A stretch of DNA of 58,561 nucleotides from Gloeocapsopsis crepidinum LEGE 06123 (GCF_015207655.1 NZ_JADEWN010000033.1:1-58561); one strand, 5' to 3'. Positions 27,333-36,126 are shown, counted from the stretch's first letter. Made by a program: numbers and translations. The notes: a model not told the origin generated them from the sequence alone.

Positions 27333-27356
27333 AACCCGCGCAGGCGGGTTATTTTA
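27333..27356 (+). terminator. Rho-independent terminator after the GspE-like gene
   Basis: AACCCGC (27333-27339) and GCGGGTT (27344-27350) form a perfect 7-bp stem over a GCAG loop, followed by ATTTTATT. It lies 56 bases after the ATPase stop codon. Confidence 0.85.
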
Positions 27357-27471
27357 TTAATTATACACGTCATCTAAACTTCGTTTGCGTGTGCGTAATA
27401 GTGAATTCTATGTACCTAATTGCCTAATTCGTCACATTAAAAATATGACAATAGTTAATATGGTTAGGATG

Positions 27472-27885
27472 TTATAACAAATCTTGGGACAAAAGCTTAG
27501 CAATCATCGCAGTTCTTGAAGAGACACCTATTTTGAGAAACAACCGACGTAGGTGAGTAGCAACTGTCCACTGACTAATTTGCAGTTGGTGGGCAATAAC
27601 TTTATTAGGCAAACCTTCGGCTACTAATTGAGCGATCGCTTGTTCTCGTGGACTAAGATGAATGTCGTTGTTCGACTTTGTTTTGTGGTAATCCGCATAA
27701 CAGCTTACCTGCTCAACATTTGATTTTAAAATGATCTCATGGTTAATTGGGTGATGCCTGTGCATAACCAAGTGAAGCTCAGTACTGTCAACTTGATTAA
27801 TCAAATTGTGGAACCGTAGTGCTGCTTCAGATTTTTCTGGGGAATGAGATATACCAATTAGTTCTGCCAACTTTGGTGTTTTCAT
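27472..27885 (-). CDS. LuxR-type helix-turn-helix regulator
   Basis: A 137-residue regulator from the ATG at 27885 (MKTPKLAELIGISHSPEK); a TTG at 27987 would extend it, but the ATG has an AAGGTG ribosome binding site upstream. The C-terminal 65 residues are a LuxR/GerE DNA-binding domain: LSPREQAIAQLVAEGLPNKVIAHQLQISQWTVATHLRRLF. The N-terminal 65 residues do not match a receiver domain; no phosphorylation site or sensory domain is seen, though HRHHPINHE is histidine-rich. The target genes are unknown. It is transcribed divergently from the CRR6-like gene. Confidence 0.8.
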   Translation of the reverse strand: MKTPKLAELIGISHSPEKSEAALRFHNLINQVDSTELHLVMHRHHPINHEIILKSNVEQVSCYADYHKTKSNNDIHLSPREQAIAQLVAEGLPNKVIAHQLQISQWTVATHLRRLFLKIGVSSRTAMIAKLLSQDLL

Positions 27886-28061
27886 CACTGCTATGCACCT
27901 TGAAATTGTGTTCAAGATCACACTCAGTAGATTTATGCTAATTTCAGAAAAATATACATATTTTTTAACAGAATCAAGGTGAGCCAAAAGTCAGTTCATA
28001 AGCAACCTACAACCTCATCGCCCTTAGTGCAACAATAAATGTACCTTGATTTGATGATTCC

Positions 28062-28535
28062 ATGACGTTGGCGATCGCACTTAATTTCAATCAACTCAAT
28101 GCCTTAGACTTGTCTTCGGTGCAAACGACGATTGAAAACCTACTACAAGCAGGAACAATCAATGCCCATGAGCAACAGATACGCTTTGATATAGACTATC
28201 CTCGTGAACCCGACGACCCTCGGGAATTATCAGAAATCCCAGAGATTCGGCTATGGTTTATTCGTTTAGATGCTCAGTATCCTTGGTTGCCATTTTTACT
28301 CGATTGGAAAGCAGGGGAACTTGCCCGCTATACTGCTATGCTAGTGCCGCATCAATTTAGCTCAAAAGAAGGCATCCAATTTAACCCTGAAGCTTTGGAA
28401 ATTTTCTTGATGCACAAAATTTTTATCTTGCACGATTGGATGCAACAACAAGGTATCCCCAGTCAATCACGCCTGAAGTCTATGGGACAAATGTTCGGCT
28501 ATGACTTAGAGGATACATTCTTTGAAATGTTTTAA
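28062..28535 (+). CDS. CRR6-like NDH-1 assembly factor
   Basis: A 157-residue soluble protein of the CRR6 (chlororespiratory reduction 6, DUF1817) family. Family landmarks are IRFDIDYPREPDDPRELSEIPEIRLWFIRLDA, YPWLPFLLDWKAGELARYTAMLVPHQF and the C-terminal FLMHKIFILHDWMQQQ. CRR6 is needed for maturation of the NdhI subunit of the photosynthetic NDH complex in plants and cyanobacteria. Gene and protein length fit the family. It lies alone and converges with a glycosyltransferase gene across a repeat-filled gap. Confidence 0.88.
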   Translation: MTLAIALNFNQLNALDLSSVQTTIENLLQAGTINAHEQQIRFDIDYPREPDDPRELSEIPEIRLWFIRLDAQYPWLPFLLDWKAGELARYTAMLVPHQFSSKEGIQFNPEALEIFLMHKIFILHDWMQQQGIPSQSRLKSMGQMFGYDLEDTFFEMF

Positions 28536-28607
28536 GGTGTGAGGAGTGAGGAGCGAGGGGCGAGGGAGTTTAAGAAAATTTTATATAACTCAAAATTCAA
28601 AACTCTT
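28536..28607. repeat. Low-complexity repeat between convergent genes
   Basis: GTGAGGAGTGAGGAGCGAGGGG-type purine units (28536-28566) are followed by TAACTCAAAATTCAAAACTC units. The spacer between the CRR6-like and glycosyltransferase genes consists almost wholly of these two dispersed repeat types. Confidence 0.7.
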
Positions 28608-29549
28608 TTAGCCACGCCAAATTCGTTCCAAAACAGTCTGCGGAGGAATATCCGCAATTCGTCCACTAGGAGATTTAATCGCAATGTAGCGATCGCTTTT
28701 TGGCAATACTTTTGCTGGTTCTGTGAGTCCAAACAGGGCAATAGTATACGTTTGCACGGCAACTGCTAACTGTAGCGACACACCTCCAGTAGATAGCAAC
28801 AAATCGGCTCCCGCAATCATAGCAGCTAACTTACCAACATCGGGTGGCGATGTGAGTTTAACATCAGCATTAGATTGTAGTTGTGCCAACTGTCCGTTAT
28901 CTGGATTTTGAAGTGCGACTAAAGGAAGTTCTGGCTGTTTTTGTTGAAAGTCCTGGATAATCTTTTGCCAACTATCAACTGGGTAGCATTGATCTGGCAT
29001 TAATTGCTCATAACCATCACACAGCAAAACATAGCCACTACTTTGAATCCCCAATCGTTTCTTTTCCTCTTCTGCCCAGTGAAGATCCGAGGATGGTAAA
29101 TTAACATTTATTTCTGGGCAGGAAGAACGAATTCCTAACCCTTGTAACAAGTCATGGTACATTGCTGCAGCATATTGCTGTGACTTGATGGGCACAGAGT
29201 TAGTCAAAAACATATTACCTGCGCCTTTGTAGCCAATACGGGTAGGAATTCCGGTTAACCATAGCAATAAACCAACAAACCAGCGTTGCCCTAAGGAAAT
29301 CGCTACATCATACTCGCGATCGCGCAGAATACCGACTAAATTGACCCAATCTGCAGCGCTGTTCCGGTCTTGATAATCGAATAGCAGAACATTGGTTACG
29401 GCCTTACAGATGCGATATGCTTCTTTGGCGCGTGGTTCTACTACGACATCAATCTGAGCATTAGGATAATTCTGCTTTAAGTCATCAAGGGTGGGAAAAA
29501 ATAGGATTTGATCGCCGATGCCGCCAGGGACTAGGGCTACTACTCGCAT
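28608..29549 (-). CDS. Glycosyltransferase family 9 protein
   Basis: A 313-residue GT-B fold glycosyltransferase of the heptosyltransferase-like family 9. Features: RVVALVPGGIGDQILFFPTLDDLK at the start, YDVAISLGQRW, the acceptor-domain IPTRIGYKG and, in the donor domain, LAAMIAGADLLLSTGGVSLQLAVAVQTYTIALFGLTEP. In Gram-negative bacteria such enzymes add heptose to lipopolysaccharide core; cyanobacteria usually lack heptose core sugar, so the donor here is uncertain. It stands alone, with repeats at its 3' side and a 274-base gap to ccaA. Confidence 0.85.
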   Translation of the reverse strand: MRVVALVPGGIGDQILFFPTLDDLKQNYPNAQIDVVVEPRAKEAYRICKAVTNVLLFDYQDRNSAADWVNLVGILRDREYDVAISLGQRWFVGLLLWLTGIPTRIGYKGAGNMFLTNSVPIKSQQYAAAMYHDLLQGLGIRSSCPEINVNLPSSDLHWAEEEKKRLGIQSSGYVLLCDGYEQLMPDQCYPVDSWQKIIQDFQQKQPELPLVALQNPDNGQLAQLQSNADVKLTSPPDVGKLAAMIAGADLLLSTGGVSLQLAVAVQTYTIALFGLTEPAKVLPKSDRYIAIKSPSGRIADIPPQTVLERIWRG

Positions 29550-29823
29550 AAATAATAATTCTTTACGCTTACTCGCTCCCTATTTTAGGGGAACATATAC
29601 TTATTTGAGTGATTTATTTTAGGAATCAGTAAAGATATTCGGAGTTTTCTGGATTTCTGAACAATCTCAGCGTCAGGAAATCACTATATTTTTTGGTGTG
29701 ATTTTCTCTTTTAATGTGAGCTATTGCAAGAAAAAATCTATCTTTAGTGTTTCAGGGGCTATTATTTCATAAACTTAAGTTAAGTAGGAAGGTGTTGAGC
29801 AAAGCACCGTTAGGGGAATATGT

Positions 29824-30537
29824 ATGAAAAAGCTAATTCAGGGTATTCATTCGTTTCAAACCAATTATGTGAGTACCCACCGCGAGATGTTCGAGTTGCT
29901 GTCGCAAGGTCAGCATCCGCGAATTTTGTTTATTACTTGCTCTGATTCTCGGATTGATCCAAACTTAATCACGCAAGCCGAGCCAGGAGAAATGTTTATC
30001 ATTCGCAATGCTGGTAATATTATTCCGCCCTACGGTGCAACTAATGGTGGCGAGTGTGCTGCGGTTGAGTATGCAGTTCATGCTTTAGGTATTAAAGAAG
30101 TCATTGTGTGCGGTCACTCGCACTGTGGCGCGATGAAAGGATTGCTAAAGCTAGACAAGTTAGAAGAAGAAATGCCATCAGTTTATCAATGGCTCAAACA
30201 CGCTGAAGCAACTCGCCGGATGATGAAGGAGAATTACCAAGATTATGAGGGCGAAAAACTACTTCAAGCAACTGTTGAAGAGAATATCCTCAGTCAATTA
30301 GAGAACTTACGTACTTACCCTGTGATTCATTCCAAATTGCACAGTGGTCAAATGCACCTGCATGGTTGGGTTTATCATATCGAAACAGGAGAAGTCCTAG
30401 AATATGATCCTGTACGACGTCAGTTTGTATCGCCAGAAAGTCGATTATCCCGCTCAGCGTGGTTAACTCCTGAACAACAACAGCGTATCTACAAAGGTTC
30501 AGCAGCCTCTCACGCTAAAGGTAATGGACAAGTATAG
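29824..30537 (+). CDS. ccaA: Carboxysomal beta-carbonic anhydrase
   Basis: Predicted zinc enzyme interconverting bicarbonate and CO2, 237 residues. The zinc ligands Cys39 (in CSDSRIDP), His98 and Cys101 (in CGHSHCGAMKG), with the Asp41-Arg43 dyad, are all present at the positions known for cyanobacterial CcaA. The C-terminal part (MHLHGWVYHIETGEVLEYD) also follows CcaA. The tail ends LTPEQQQRIYKGS, matching the conserved C-terminal segment (EQAxRIYxG) of carboxysomal CcaA, which serves in binding CcmM. The protein is shorter than the 270-residue model enzymes because the variable linker before that tail is missing. It therefore likely works inside the carboxysome. Ribosome binding site GGGGAA precedes the ATG. 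Confidence 0.92.
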   Translation: MKKLIQGIHSFQTNYVSTHREMFELLSQGQHPRILFITCSDSRIDPNLITQAEPGEMFIIRNAGNIIPPYGATNGGECAAVEYAVHALGIKEVIVCGHSHCGAMKGLLKLDKLEEEMPSVYQWLKHAEATRRMMKENYQDYEGEKLLQATVEENILSQLENLRTYPVIHSKLHSGQMHLHGWVYHIETGEVLEYDPVRRQFVSPESRLSRSAWLTPEQQQRIYKGSAASHAKGNGQV

Positions 30538-30626
30538 AGGTTTAGAAGAGTTATGAATGTTGAGTGTTGAGTGTTGAGTTAAGAAAATTCTCCAATTCAA
30601 AACTCAAAACTCAAAACTCAAAACTA
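30538..30626. repeat. Low-complexity repeat after ccaA
   Basis: Direct repeats of TGAGTGTTGAGTGTTGAG followed by AAAACTCAAAACTCAAAACTC fill the space between the convergent ccaA and geranylgeranyl reductase-like genes. The two halves are complementary enough to form a long imperfect hairpin, and the same pattern is seen at about 2100-2310. Confidence 0.7.
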
Positions 30627-30630
30627 ATCA

Positions 30631-31764
30631 CTATCCTCCCATGCCTGGAATCAAGCTACCACTGAGACGCTTGAGAGCACGACCAGCAACATCGCCGTAA
30701 CTCATTTCACCACAAAGGATTTGACCCATGCGCTGTGTAGCTGTAGGACGTTTGACGCCAACTTTGTAGCCAATACCAGGAACGCGGTAGAAAACTCCGG
30801 CTAGTTTTTGTGCCCATGCCATATCAGCACCCCACTCGTCGCAGATTGCTTGCGAATACTGCTCCAGGGCATTAATATCTCCAGCGATCGCCCGATTAAT
30901 TGCTTCAGCAGCTTTGACACCACTAAAGATCGATGGGCGAATTCCTTCAGCAGTTAGTGGATCGACAACACAAGCAGCTTCTCCCGCTAATACAGCATTT
31001 TGAGTATGTAGTTTTTGATTGCCATTCCACAAGCACAGCGCGTGACCGTATTGCTTGCAGGTTTTAATGTCTAAGCCAAATAAATTACCATACTCGTTCA
31101 AAATTCCTTTGAAATCTTGAGGTTCACCGCCAATAAATGTTCCGACACCGATTGAGTAGCCGTCGGCTTTAGGAAAGTTCCAAATGTAGCCATTTTTGAC
31201 TAAGCCAAACTCGAAGTGGGCAATGTGACCATCTTCTACCTTCGCAGGGGCTTCAGCTTCTAATGCTCCTGCCAAGCGGCGTTTGCGGTCTTTGAAGCCT
31301 AACCACTTTGCCATTGGTCCCTTAGCACCGTCTGCAGCAATGATATAGCGACCTGTAACCGAACCGTTAGCGGTATCAACTTGCCAATGATCGCTTTTGA
31401 ACTGAATTCCTTTAACTTCGGTGTTGTCGCGCAGTTCTGCTCCTTGTTTTTGTGCTTGCTGCACTAGGAAGTGGTCAAAGACATCGCGCCGTACCATCCA
31501 CATCGGTTCGGGTGTTTGTAATTTAGCTTGCACTGGATCGCCCATTTTCCAGGTGTAGCGAATGGTATTTACCTTTGTGGAAATAGCTGGAGAAAAATCA
31601 AAGTCAAACCATTTAGCGATCGCGGGTGAAACTCCACCTCCACAGGGCTTGTACCGTGGGAGTGATTCTTTTTCCAGCACTAATACAGAATGACCCCGTT
31701 TTGCTAGATGATAAGCTGCTGTACCGCCAGCAGGTCCAGCACCGACAATTATGCAATCATACAT
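30631..31764 (-). CDS. Geranylgeranyl reductase family flavoprotein
   Basis: A 377-residue FAD-dependent reductase of the geranylgeranyl reductase family. It shows the FAD motif CIIVGAGPAGGTAAYHLAKRG, the family-specific RYKPCGGGVSP, the YIIAADGAKGPMAKWLG motif and the second FAD site VLAGEAACVVDPLTAEGIRPSIFSG. Chlorophyll-synthesising ChlP enzymes share these motifs but are longer (about 405 residues) and start differently, so this is more likely a paralogue acting on another isoprenoid, for example in menaquinone, tocopherol or lipid metabolism; the substrate is not determined. No neighbour suggests a pathway. Confidence 0.88.
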   Translation of the reverse strand: MYDCIIVGAGPAGGTAAYHLAKRGHSVLVLEKESLPRYKPCGGGVSPAIAKWFDFDFSPAISTKVNTIRYTWKMGDPVQAKLQTPEPMWMVRRDVFDHFLVQQAQKQGAELRDNTEVKGIQFKSDHWQVDTANGSVTGRYIIAADGAKGPMAKWLGFKDRKRRLAGALEAEAPAKVEDGHIAHFEFGLVKNGYIWNFPKADGYSIGVGTFIGGEPQDFKGILNEYGNLFGLDIKTCKQYGHALCLWNGNQKLHTQNAVLAGEAACVVDPLTAEGIRPSIFSGVKAAEAINRAIAGDINALEQYSQAICDEWGADMAWAQKLAGVFYRVPGIGYKVGVKRPTATQRMGQILCGEMSYGDVAGRALKRLSGSLIPGMGG

Positions 31765-31960
31765 AAAGCTACAGTTTTGCTCCTAAATTCTACGACTATG
31801 AGGGCACAAAGGCTTTAAACTATTTTGCACTCTTACTAGTGAGATCAAAATGCCAGTAAGGTGTTTTTACAAAAATCACATATTTTGCGAAAAAACTACT
31901 GATTGATTGCTTTATAACATACAACTATATTTGCCTAGGTTACTGAAGCTGTGAATAGAC

Positions 31961-32338
31961 TCAAGTCTGAACAGTATCGTATTGCAAGTGATAAAGCTTG
32001 GCAAAAAGATCGTTCAGTCGAAACAGAGACTGAATATTACCTTGTTCCCTAACTCTTGCCATCACGATGATTTGATCGGCTTGCTGAATAGTAGACGAAC
32101 GGTACGCAGTAACAATTACAGTGCGGTTTTGACCAAAATGCAATACCTCTTGAATGAGATGTTCTGAAATATTATCAAGTGCGTTAGTAGCCTCATCAAG
32201 AATCAAGATTTCAGGGTAGAAATGATGGCACGCGCTAAAGCAGGTGCTGTCGCTGTGTCCTCCTGATAGCCGAACTCCTCTGTTGCCCATTTTAGTCTCA
32301 TAACCCTGAGGAAGTTCTATGTTGTAAGGTACTTCTGT
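31961..32338 (-). pseudogene. Broken C-terminal fragment of an ABC transporter ATPase domain
   Basis: The minus strand encodes the end of an ABC exporter nucleotide-binding domain: IELPQGYETKMGNRGVRLSGG, then a scrambled stretch, then YPEILILDEATNALDNISEHLIQEVL and TVIVTAYRSSTIQQADQIIVM. Between LSGG and the Walker B strand the normal QRQxxALARAIIxNPE is recoverable only by changing frame: a small insertion follows the signature GGA codons and one base is missing before CCTGAA. The Walker A half, the membrane domain and a start codon in context are absent (stops lie upstream of 32338). The usual switch His is Tyr (TAYRSS). This is a decayed remnant rather than a small gene. Confidence 0.85.
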
Positions 32339-32782
32339 TTATCCGTAACAACATGGCAAATCAAGGTAAAAGAAGCTTATTGTCTCTATATGATTAGCTT
32401 TTTATAAGATAGAAAAAATCTGTATTAGCATCTATTTATCCCTTTTTTTCTTTGATTTTTAAGCAATTAAAGGTTATTTATAAAGAGACAATGTATTACA
32501 TATTGCCAAAATGGGGCAGTATAGCAAGTGATAAATTAAGCTGCCTTTTTACTGCTATATGTTGTGAACTTTAAGAAGAAAAAACCCGCTTCTGATTGAA
32601 AAACGGGTTCATTATTAGTAGTTTTACACTTATCAAGCACGATTACAGGCTTAGGTACACGTTGTTATGTCAAACATCAACTGACTATTCATTAGCTAAA
32701 CTGTTGCAGTAATAAGTGTGCAGTTATGCTATAAATCTAGCATGAATTTTTTTGTACCAAATTTGGTCAATTGAGTTAGCGG
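32339..32782. other. AT-rich region between the ABC remnant and frr
   Basis: No gene is visible. Apart from the terminator at 32575-32609, this stretch is AT-rich and uncharacterised, and may include further decayed sequence of the ABC transporter, although I cannot read protein similarity beyond 32338. Confidence 0.45.
32573..32609 (-). terminator. Rho-independent terminator of the pyrH-frr unit
   Basis: Read on the minus strand, AACCCG (32609-32604) pairs with CGGGTT (32588-32583), with the loop TTTTTCAATCAGAAG between, and is followed by a T-rich run (TTTTCTTCTT). It lies about 175 bases after the frr stop codon. Confidence 0.7.
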
Positions 32783-33331
32783 TCAAACAGTTGTAATGTC
32801 TTTCTCTTTTTCTGCTAATAAGTCATCTATTTTACTGGTATATTTGTTCGTTAATTTTTGCAGTTGATCTTGGAGATCTTGCGCTTCGTCTTCTGAGACT
32901 TCACTGTTTTTCTCTTGTTTGCGGATTGTATCAAGAGCATCGCGGCGAATATTACGAATTGAAACACGCCCTTCCTCAGCGTACTTAGCAGCAAGTTTCA
33001 CCAGTTCTTTACGGCGATCGCTTGTCAGTGGAGGAATATTGAGGCGAATCATTGAGCCGTCGTTGTTCGGAGTTAGTCCGACATCCGACATGGAAATCGC
33101 CTTTTCAATCAGATTTAAACTGCTCCGGTCATAAGGTTGAATAGTAATTGTTGTGGCATCAGGGGTACTGATATTTGCCAGTGATTTAAGCGATGTTGGC
33201 GTACCGTAGTATTCCACCATGACACGATCAAGTAAACTCGCATTAGCGCGACCAGTGCGGATTGTATTAAAAGCTCGTTGCGTTGCATCAACGGCTTTTT
33301 GCATCGTACTCTCAGCTTCAGCTAACTTCAC
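32783..33331 (-). CDS. frr: Ribosome recycling factor
   Basis: Ribosome recycling factor, 182 residues, which with EF-G splits the post-termination ribosome. The whole sequence fits the family: [72 protein letters not shown] and the helical C-terminus. I place the start at the GTG at 33331, because family proteins begin (M)KLAEAE; the longer frame from 33346 would add five residues that are not conserved. This start lies inside the 3' end of pyrH (14-base overlap), so translation is probably coupled. Confidence 0.96.
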   Translation of the reverse strand: MKLAEAESTMQKAVDATQRAFNTIRTGRANASLLDRVMVEYYGTPTSLKSLANISTPDATTITIQPYDRSSLNLIEKAISMSDVGLTPNNDGSMIRLNIPPLTSDRRKELVKLAAKYAEEGRVSIRNIRRDALDTIRKQEKNSEVSEDEAQDLQDQLQKLTNKYTSKIDDLLAEKEKDITTV

Positions 33332-34046
33332 AAAAACCTCCCACAAGGGTTCCGATTGATTCTCCTGTCACTGCTCGGCGGATGTTACCCCGTACCGAGA
33401 GGTCAAAGACAAGAATCGGAATATTGTTTTCTTTACATAAAGCGATCGCAGTACTATCCATCACTCGCAGATCCTGAGTCAAAACGTGGACATAATTGAG
33501 TGTTTGATAGCGTTTGGCATCAGGATTCTTATGAGGATCGGAATCGTAAACTCCGTCTACCTTGGTGGCTTTAAAAATCACCTCGGCATCAATTTCAGCA
33601 GCTCTTAAAGCTGCTGTGGTATCAGTGGTGAAAAACGGATTCCCAGAACCCGCGCCAAAAATCACCACCCGTCCTTTTTCGAGATGGCGAATTGCTCGAC
33701 GCCGGATATAAGGTTCCGCTACTTCTTGCATGGCGATCGCAGTTTGCACGCGTGTTTGCACTTCTATTCGTTCCAAGGCATCTTGAAGCGTGAGTGCATT
33801 CATCACAGTTGCAATCATACCAATGTAGTCGGCAGTTGCCCGATCCATTCCAGCAGCTGACGCCTTGACGCCACGAAAGATATTGCCACCACCTACTACA
33901 ATAGCTACTTGAACGCCACTATTTACTACTTCTGCGACTTCTGCCGCAATTTCTTGAACAATGGCTGGGTCGATGCCATAGCCCAGATCGCCCATCAAAG
34001 CTTCACCGCTCAGTTTGAGTAAAATCCGCCGGTAAGGTTTTCCCAT
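33318..34046 (-). CDS. pyrH: UMP kinase
   Basis: Bacterial-type uridylate kinase, 242 residues, phosphorylating UMP to UDP. Features: [75 protein letters not shown] and the C-terminal [15 protein letters not shown]. The gene precedes frr with overlap, the arrangement conserved across bacteria (pyrH-frr). Upstream is a repeat-rich stretch of about 235 bases that should hold the promoter. Confidence 0.97.
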   Translation of the reverse strand: MGKPYRRILLKLSGEALMGDLGYGIDPAIVQEIAAEVAEVVNSGVQVAIVVGGGNIFRGVKASAAGMDRATADYIGMIATVMNALTLQDALERIEVQTRVQTAIAMQEVAEPYIRRRAIRHLEKGRVVIFGAGSGNPFFTTDTTAALRAAEIDAEVIFKATKVDGVYDSDPHKNPDAKRYQTLNYVHVLTQDLRVMDSTAIALCKENNIPILVFDLSVRGNIRRAVTGESIGTLVGGFCEVS

Positions 34047-34119
34047 GTAGTTAGGATAAATGTTATTGCAATTGCCTCCAATTTAAGATAGCAGTAGAGG
34101 GGTTCTGTGTCTCTAGTGA

Positions 34120-34275
34120 CTTTAAGAGGGATGAGGAGCGTTAGCGTTCACGAAGTGTAGCGTCTAGCGTTTAGCGGGACGCAGTCCGGAGCGAGGGGTG
34201 AGTTATTTTCTTCAATAATTGCCTCCGGTACCTTTTCAGCGAACAAAACTCAAAACTCAGAACTCTCTTCAACTC
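34120..34275. repeat. Composite dispersed repeats between speB and pyrH
   Basis: The spacer contains the palindromic module GCGTTCACGAAGTGTAGCG (about 34142-34161), the related TAGCGTTTAGCGGGACGCAGTCC (about 34167-34189), a GAGCGAGGGGTGAG unit (about 34189-34202), TTGCCTCCGGTACC, and AACAAAACTCAAAACTCAGAACTC units up to about 34265. These module types recur around 2100-2330, 28540 and 50780 in this window. Confidence 0.7.
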
Positions 34276-34281
34276 AACTAC

Positions 34282-35199
34282 TTAATTCTTTCCCCAACCC
34301 TGAGCAACTGCTTGATAGCCAATGAGTTTATAAACGAGCTTAGCGGCAGTAAATTCAGAGACGACAGAATCAGTCACAGGGGCTAGTTCCATCACGTCGC
34401 AGCCAATAACATGGTGCTTGTTGAACACACCACGAAGAAATGTTGTAAGTGCATACCAATTCAAGCCACCTGGTTCAGGAGTTCCCACACCAGGAATAAG
34501 TGTAGGATCGATGCCATCTAAGTCAATCGTGATAAATACCTTATGTGTGGGAATTGCCGCGATCGCATTTTCGATCCAATTCGGTTGTGCTGCAATTTCC
34601 CGCGCGCGAAAGACAGTAAGGTTTTTTTCTTTGATTAAATCAGCTTCTTCTTTACAAATTGCACGAATGCCGATTTGAACAGTAGGTAATCCCATATCAA
34701 CAATACGCCGCATCACGCAAGCATGGTTATGAATTGAACCTTCATACTCGTGGCGTAAGTCTCCATGCGCATCAATTTGCACAACAGTAAACAATTCATC
34801 AGGATATGCCTGATGGTATGCTTCCACAATGCCAGTGGTTATGCTGTGTTCGCCTCCCAAAGAAATGACAAACTTGCCATCTTGCACAAGTTTCAGAACA
34901 GTTTCTCTAGTAACTTGCAACATTTCCTCGGAGGTGACAGTTTTGCTACGGGTATCAGCAATTGAAGAATGGGTGTAGATACCAACATCTAGTCCTGTTT
35001 CCCAGTCAAGTTCCTCATCGTAGTATTCCACTTGATGCGATGCTGCAAGAATAGCATCGGGACCAGTCTCACAGCCACGACGATAGGTTGTTGTTGCTTC
35101 GTAGGGAATTGGTAAAATCGCGACCTGCGCCGCGTCATAACTCGCCGCAACGTCTGCGCCTAGGAAGGGTATAACCTCTGTAGAAGTTTGTGCCAGCAT
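34282..35199 (-). CDS. speB: Agmatinase family ureohydrolase
   Basis: A 305-residue manganese ureohydrolase of the arginase/agmatinase superfamily, likely splitting agmatine into putrescine and urea. Metal-ligand motifs are complete: SLGGEHSITTG, VVQIDAHGDLRHEYEG, NHACVMRRI and ITIDLDGIDPTLIPGVGTPEPGGL. The GCETGPDAIL and HACVMRR patterns favour agmatinase over arginase, but related guanidine-type hydrolases in cyanobacteria share the fold, so substrate is inferred. The frame opens at 35250; the ATG at 35199 (MLAQTSTEVIPFLG) is preferred because the upstream part is not conserved in character. It ends close to the repeat block and starts 70 bases after the ArsR-ClpN gene on the same strand. 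Confidence 0.88.
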   Translation of the reverse strand: MLAQTSTEVIPFLGADVAASYDAAQVAILPIPYEATTTYRRGCETGPDAILAASHQVEYYDEELDWETGLDVGIYTHSSIADTRSKTVTSEEMLQVTRETVLKLVQDGKFVISLGGEHSITTGIVEAYHQAYPDELFTVVQIDAHGDLRHEYEGSIHNHACVMRRIVDMGLPTVQIGIRAICKEEADLIKEKNLTVFRAREIAAQPNWIENAIAAIPTHKVFITIDLDGIDPTLIPGVGTPEPGGLNWYALTTFLRGVFNKHHVIGCDVMELAPVTDSVVSEFTAAKLVYKLIGYQAVAQGWGKN

Positions 35200-35268
35200 G
35201 ACAAATGAATTATTTAATATGAATACAACACGAACAATCCTGGCATACAAAGAGCGATCGCTGCATGA

Positions 35269-36126
35269 CTAATCAGATTTATTCAACTGTAAGATGCGCT
35301 GTTCTAGGCTATACAGGTTAACTCCTAAGTGTTCGAGTACTCGCACTGCCATGCCACCACGTTCGCGCACAATTCCTAGTAGTAAGTGCTCAGTACCAAT
35401 GTATTGATTGCCTAGTCGCTGCGACTGTTCGACAGAAAGCTCTAATACTCTTTTTGCTCTTGGGGTGAAAGGAATATCCAGCGGTGTTCCCTTACCATGT
35501 CCAATGCGCTTCTCAACTTCTACTCGCATATTTTCTAAGTTGAGTCCTTCTGCTGAAAGAATCTGTGCTGCAGTTCCTGTTCCTTCTCCAATTAATCCTA
35601 ATAAAAGTTGTTCTGTGCCGACATATTGATGTCCCAAACGGCGTGACTCTTCTTGCGCTAACGCAATGACTTGTGTTGCTTTTTGGCTAAATCTTTCAAA
35701 TCCTCTGGGAAGAACCATTCGGTCAAATACATTACCAAATAGGCTTTCTATAGATCTTAAGAATCCTTCAAACATAAATCCTGCCTCCGTGAATGGATTT
35801 TGAACAGGGTCTAGCTTGTCTTTAGTGCGAGGGTTGCCGATTGCACAGCCGTTGAAGAGAAAAGCTAATAAATCTTCCGTTGTCTTGGTATTGACTGAGT
35901 ACCAGATATATTGCTTCTCTTTTCTTGAACTAATGAGGTGCTCTTGTCGCAGTTTCTCTAGATGATGAGACAGTGTTGAATTTGGGATTTGTAATTTCGC
36001 TTGAATATCACCAACGATCATTCCTTGCGGGTATGCGGCAAACAGCAATCGCATAATTTCTAATCGAGGCTCTGACCCAAGTGCTGCAAATAAATCTGCA
36101 TACTTTGCAGTGTTCGTACTTTCCAT
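35269..36126 (-). CDS. ArsR-type winged-helix regulator fused to a ClpC-type N-terminal domain
   Basis: A 285-residue fusion. Residues 9-92 are an ArsR/SmtB winged helix (DLFAALGSEPRLEIMRLLFA, LQIPNSTLSHHLEKLRQEHLI, KQYIWYSVN), without the CxC metal box of classical ArsR. Residues 93-142 are a linker with one Cys (NGCAIG). Residues 143-283 contain two Clp_N repeats: FERFSQKATQVIALAQEESRRLGHQYVGTEQLL and FTPRAKRVLELSVEQSQRLGNQYIGTEHLLLG, very close to the N domain of ClpC/ClpA chaperones. No AAA+ module follows. In ClpC this domain receives adaptors and substrates, so the protein could sense proteolytic load or be handed to ClpC. An inverted repeat just upstream of its start may be its operator. 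It is divergent from an alpha/beta hydrolase and upstream of speB. Confidence 0.9.
   Translation of the reverse strand: MESTNTAKYADLFAALGSEPRLEIMRLLFAAYPQGMIVGDIQAKLQIPNSTLSHHLEKLRQEHLISSRKEKQYIWYSVNTKTTEDLLAFLFNGCAIGNPRTKDKLDPVQNPFTEAGFMFEGFLRSIESLFGNVFDRMVLPRGFERFSQKATQVIALAQEESRRLGHQYVGTEQLLLGLIGEGTGTAAQILSAEGLNLENMRVEVEKRIGHGKGTPLDIPFTPRAKRVLELSVEQSQRLGNQYIGTEHLLLGIVRERGGMAVRVLEHLGVNLYSLEQRILQLNKSD

Noticed and set aside
31961-32290. A small intact ABC-associated protein of 109 residues
   Set aside because: The stretch after LSGG is nonsense in this frame, the Walker A half is missing, and the real sequence is recovered only with frame changes.
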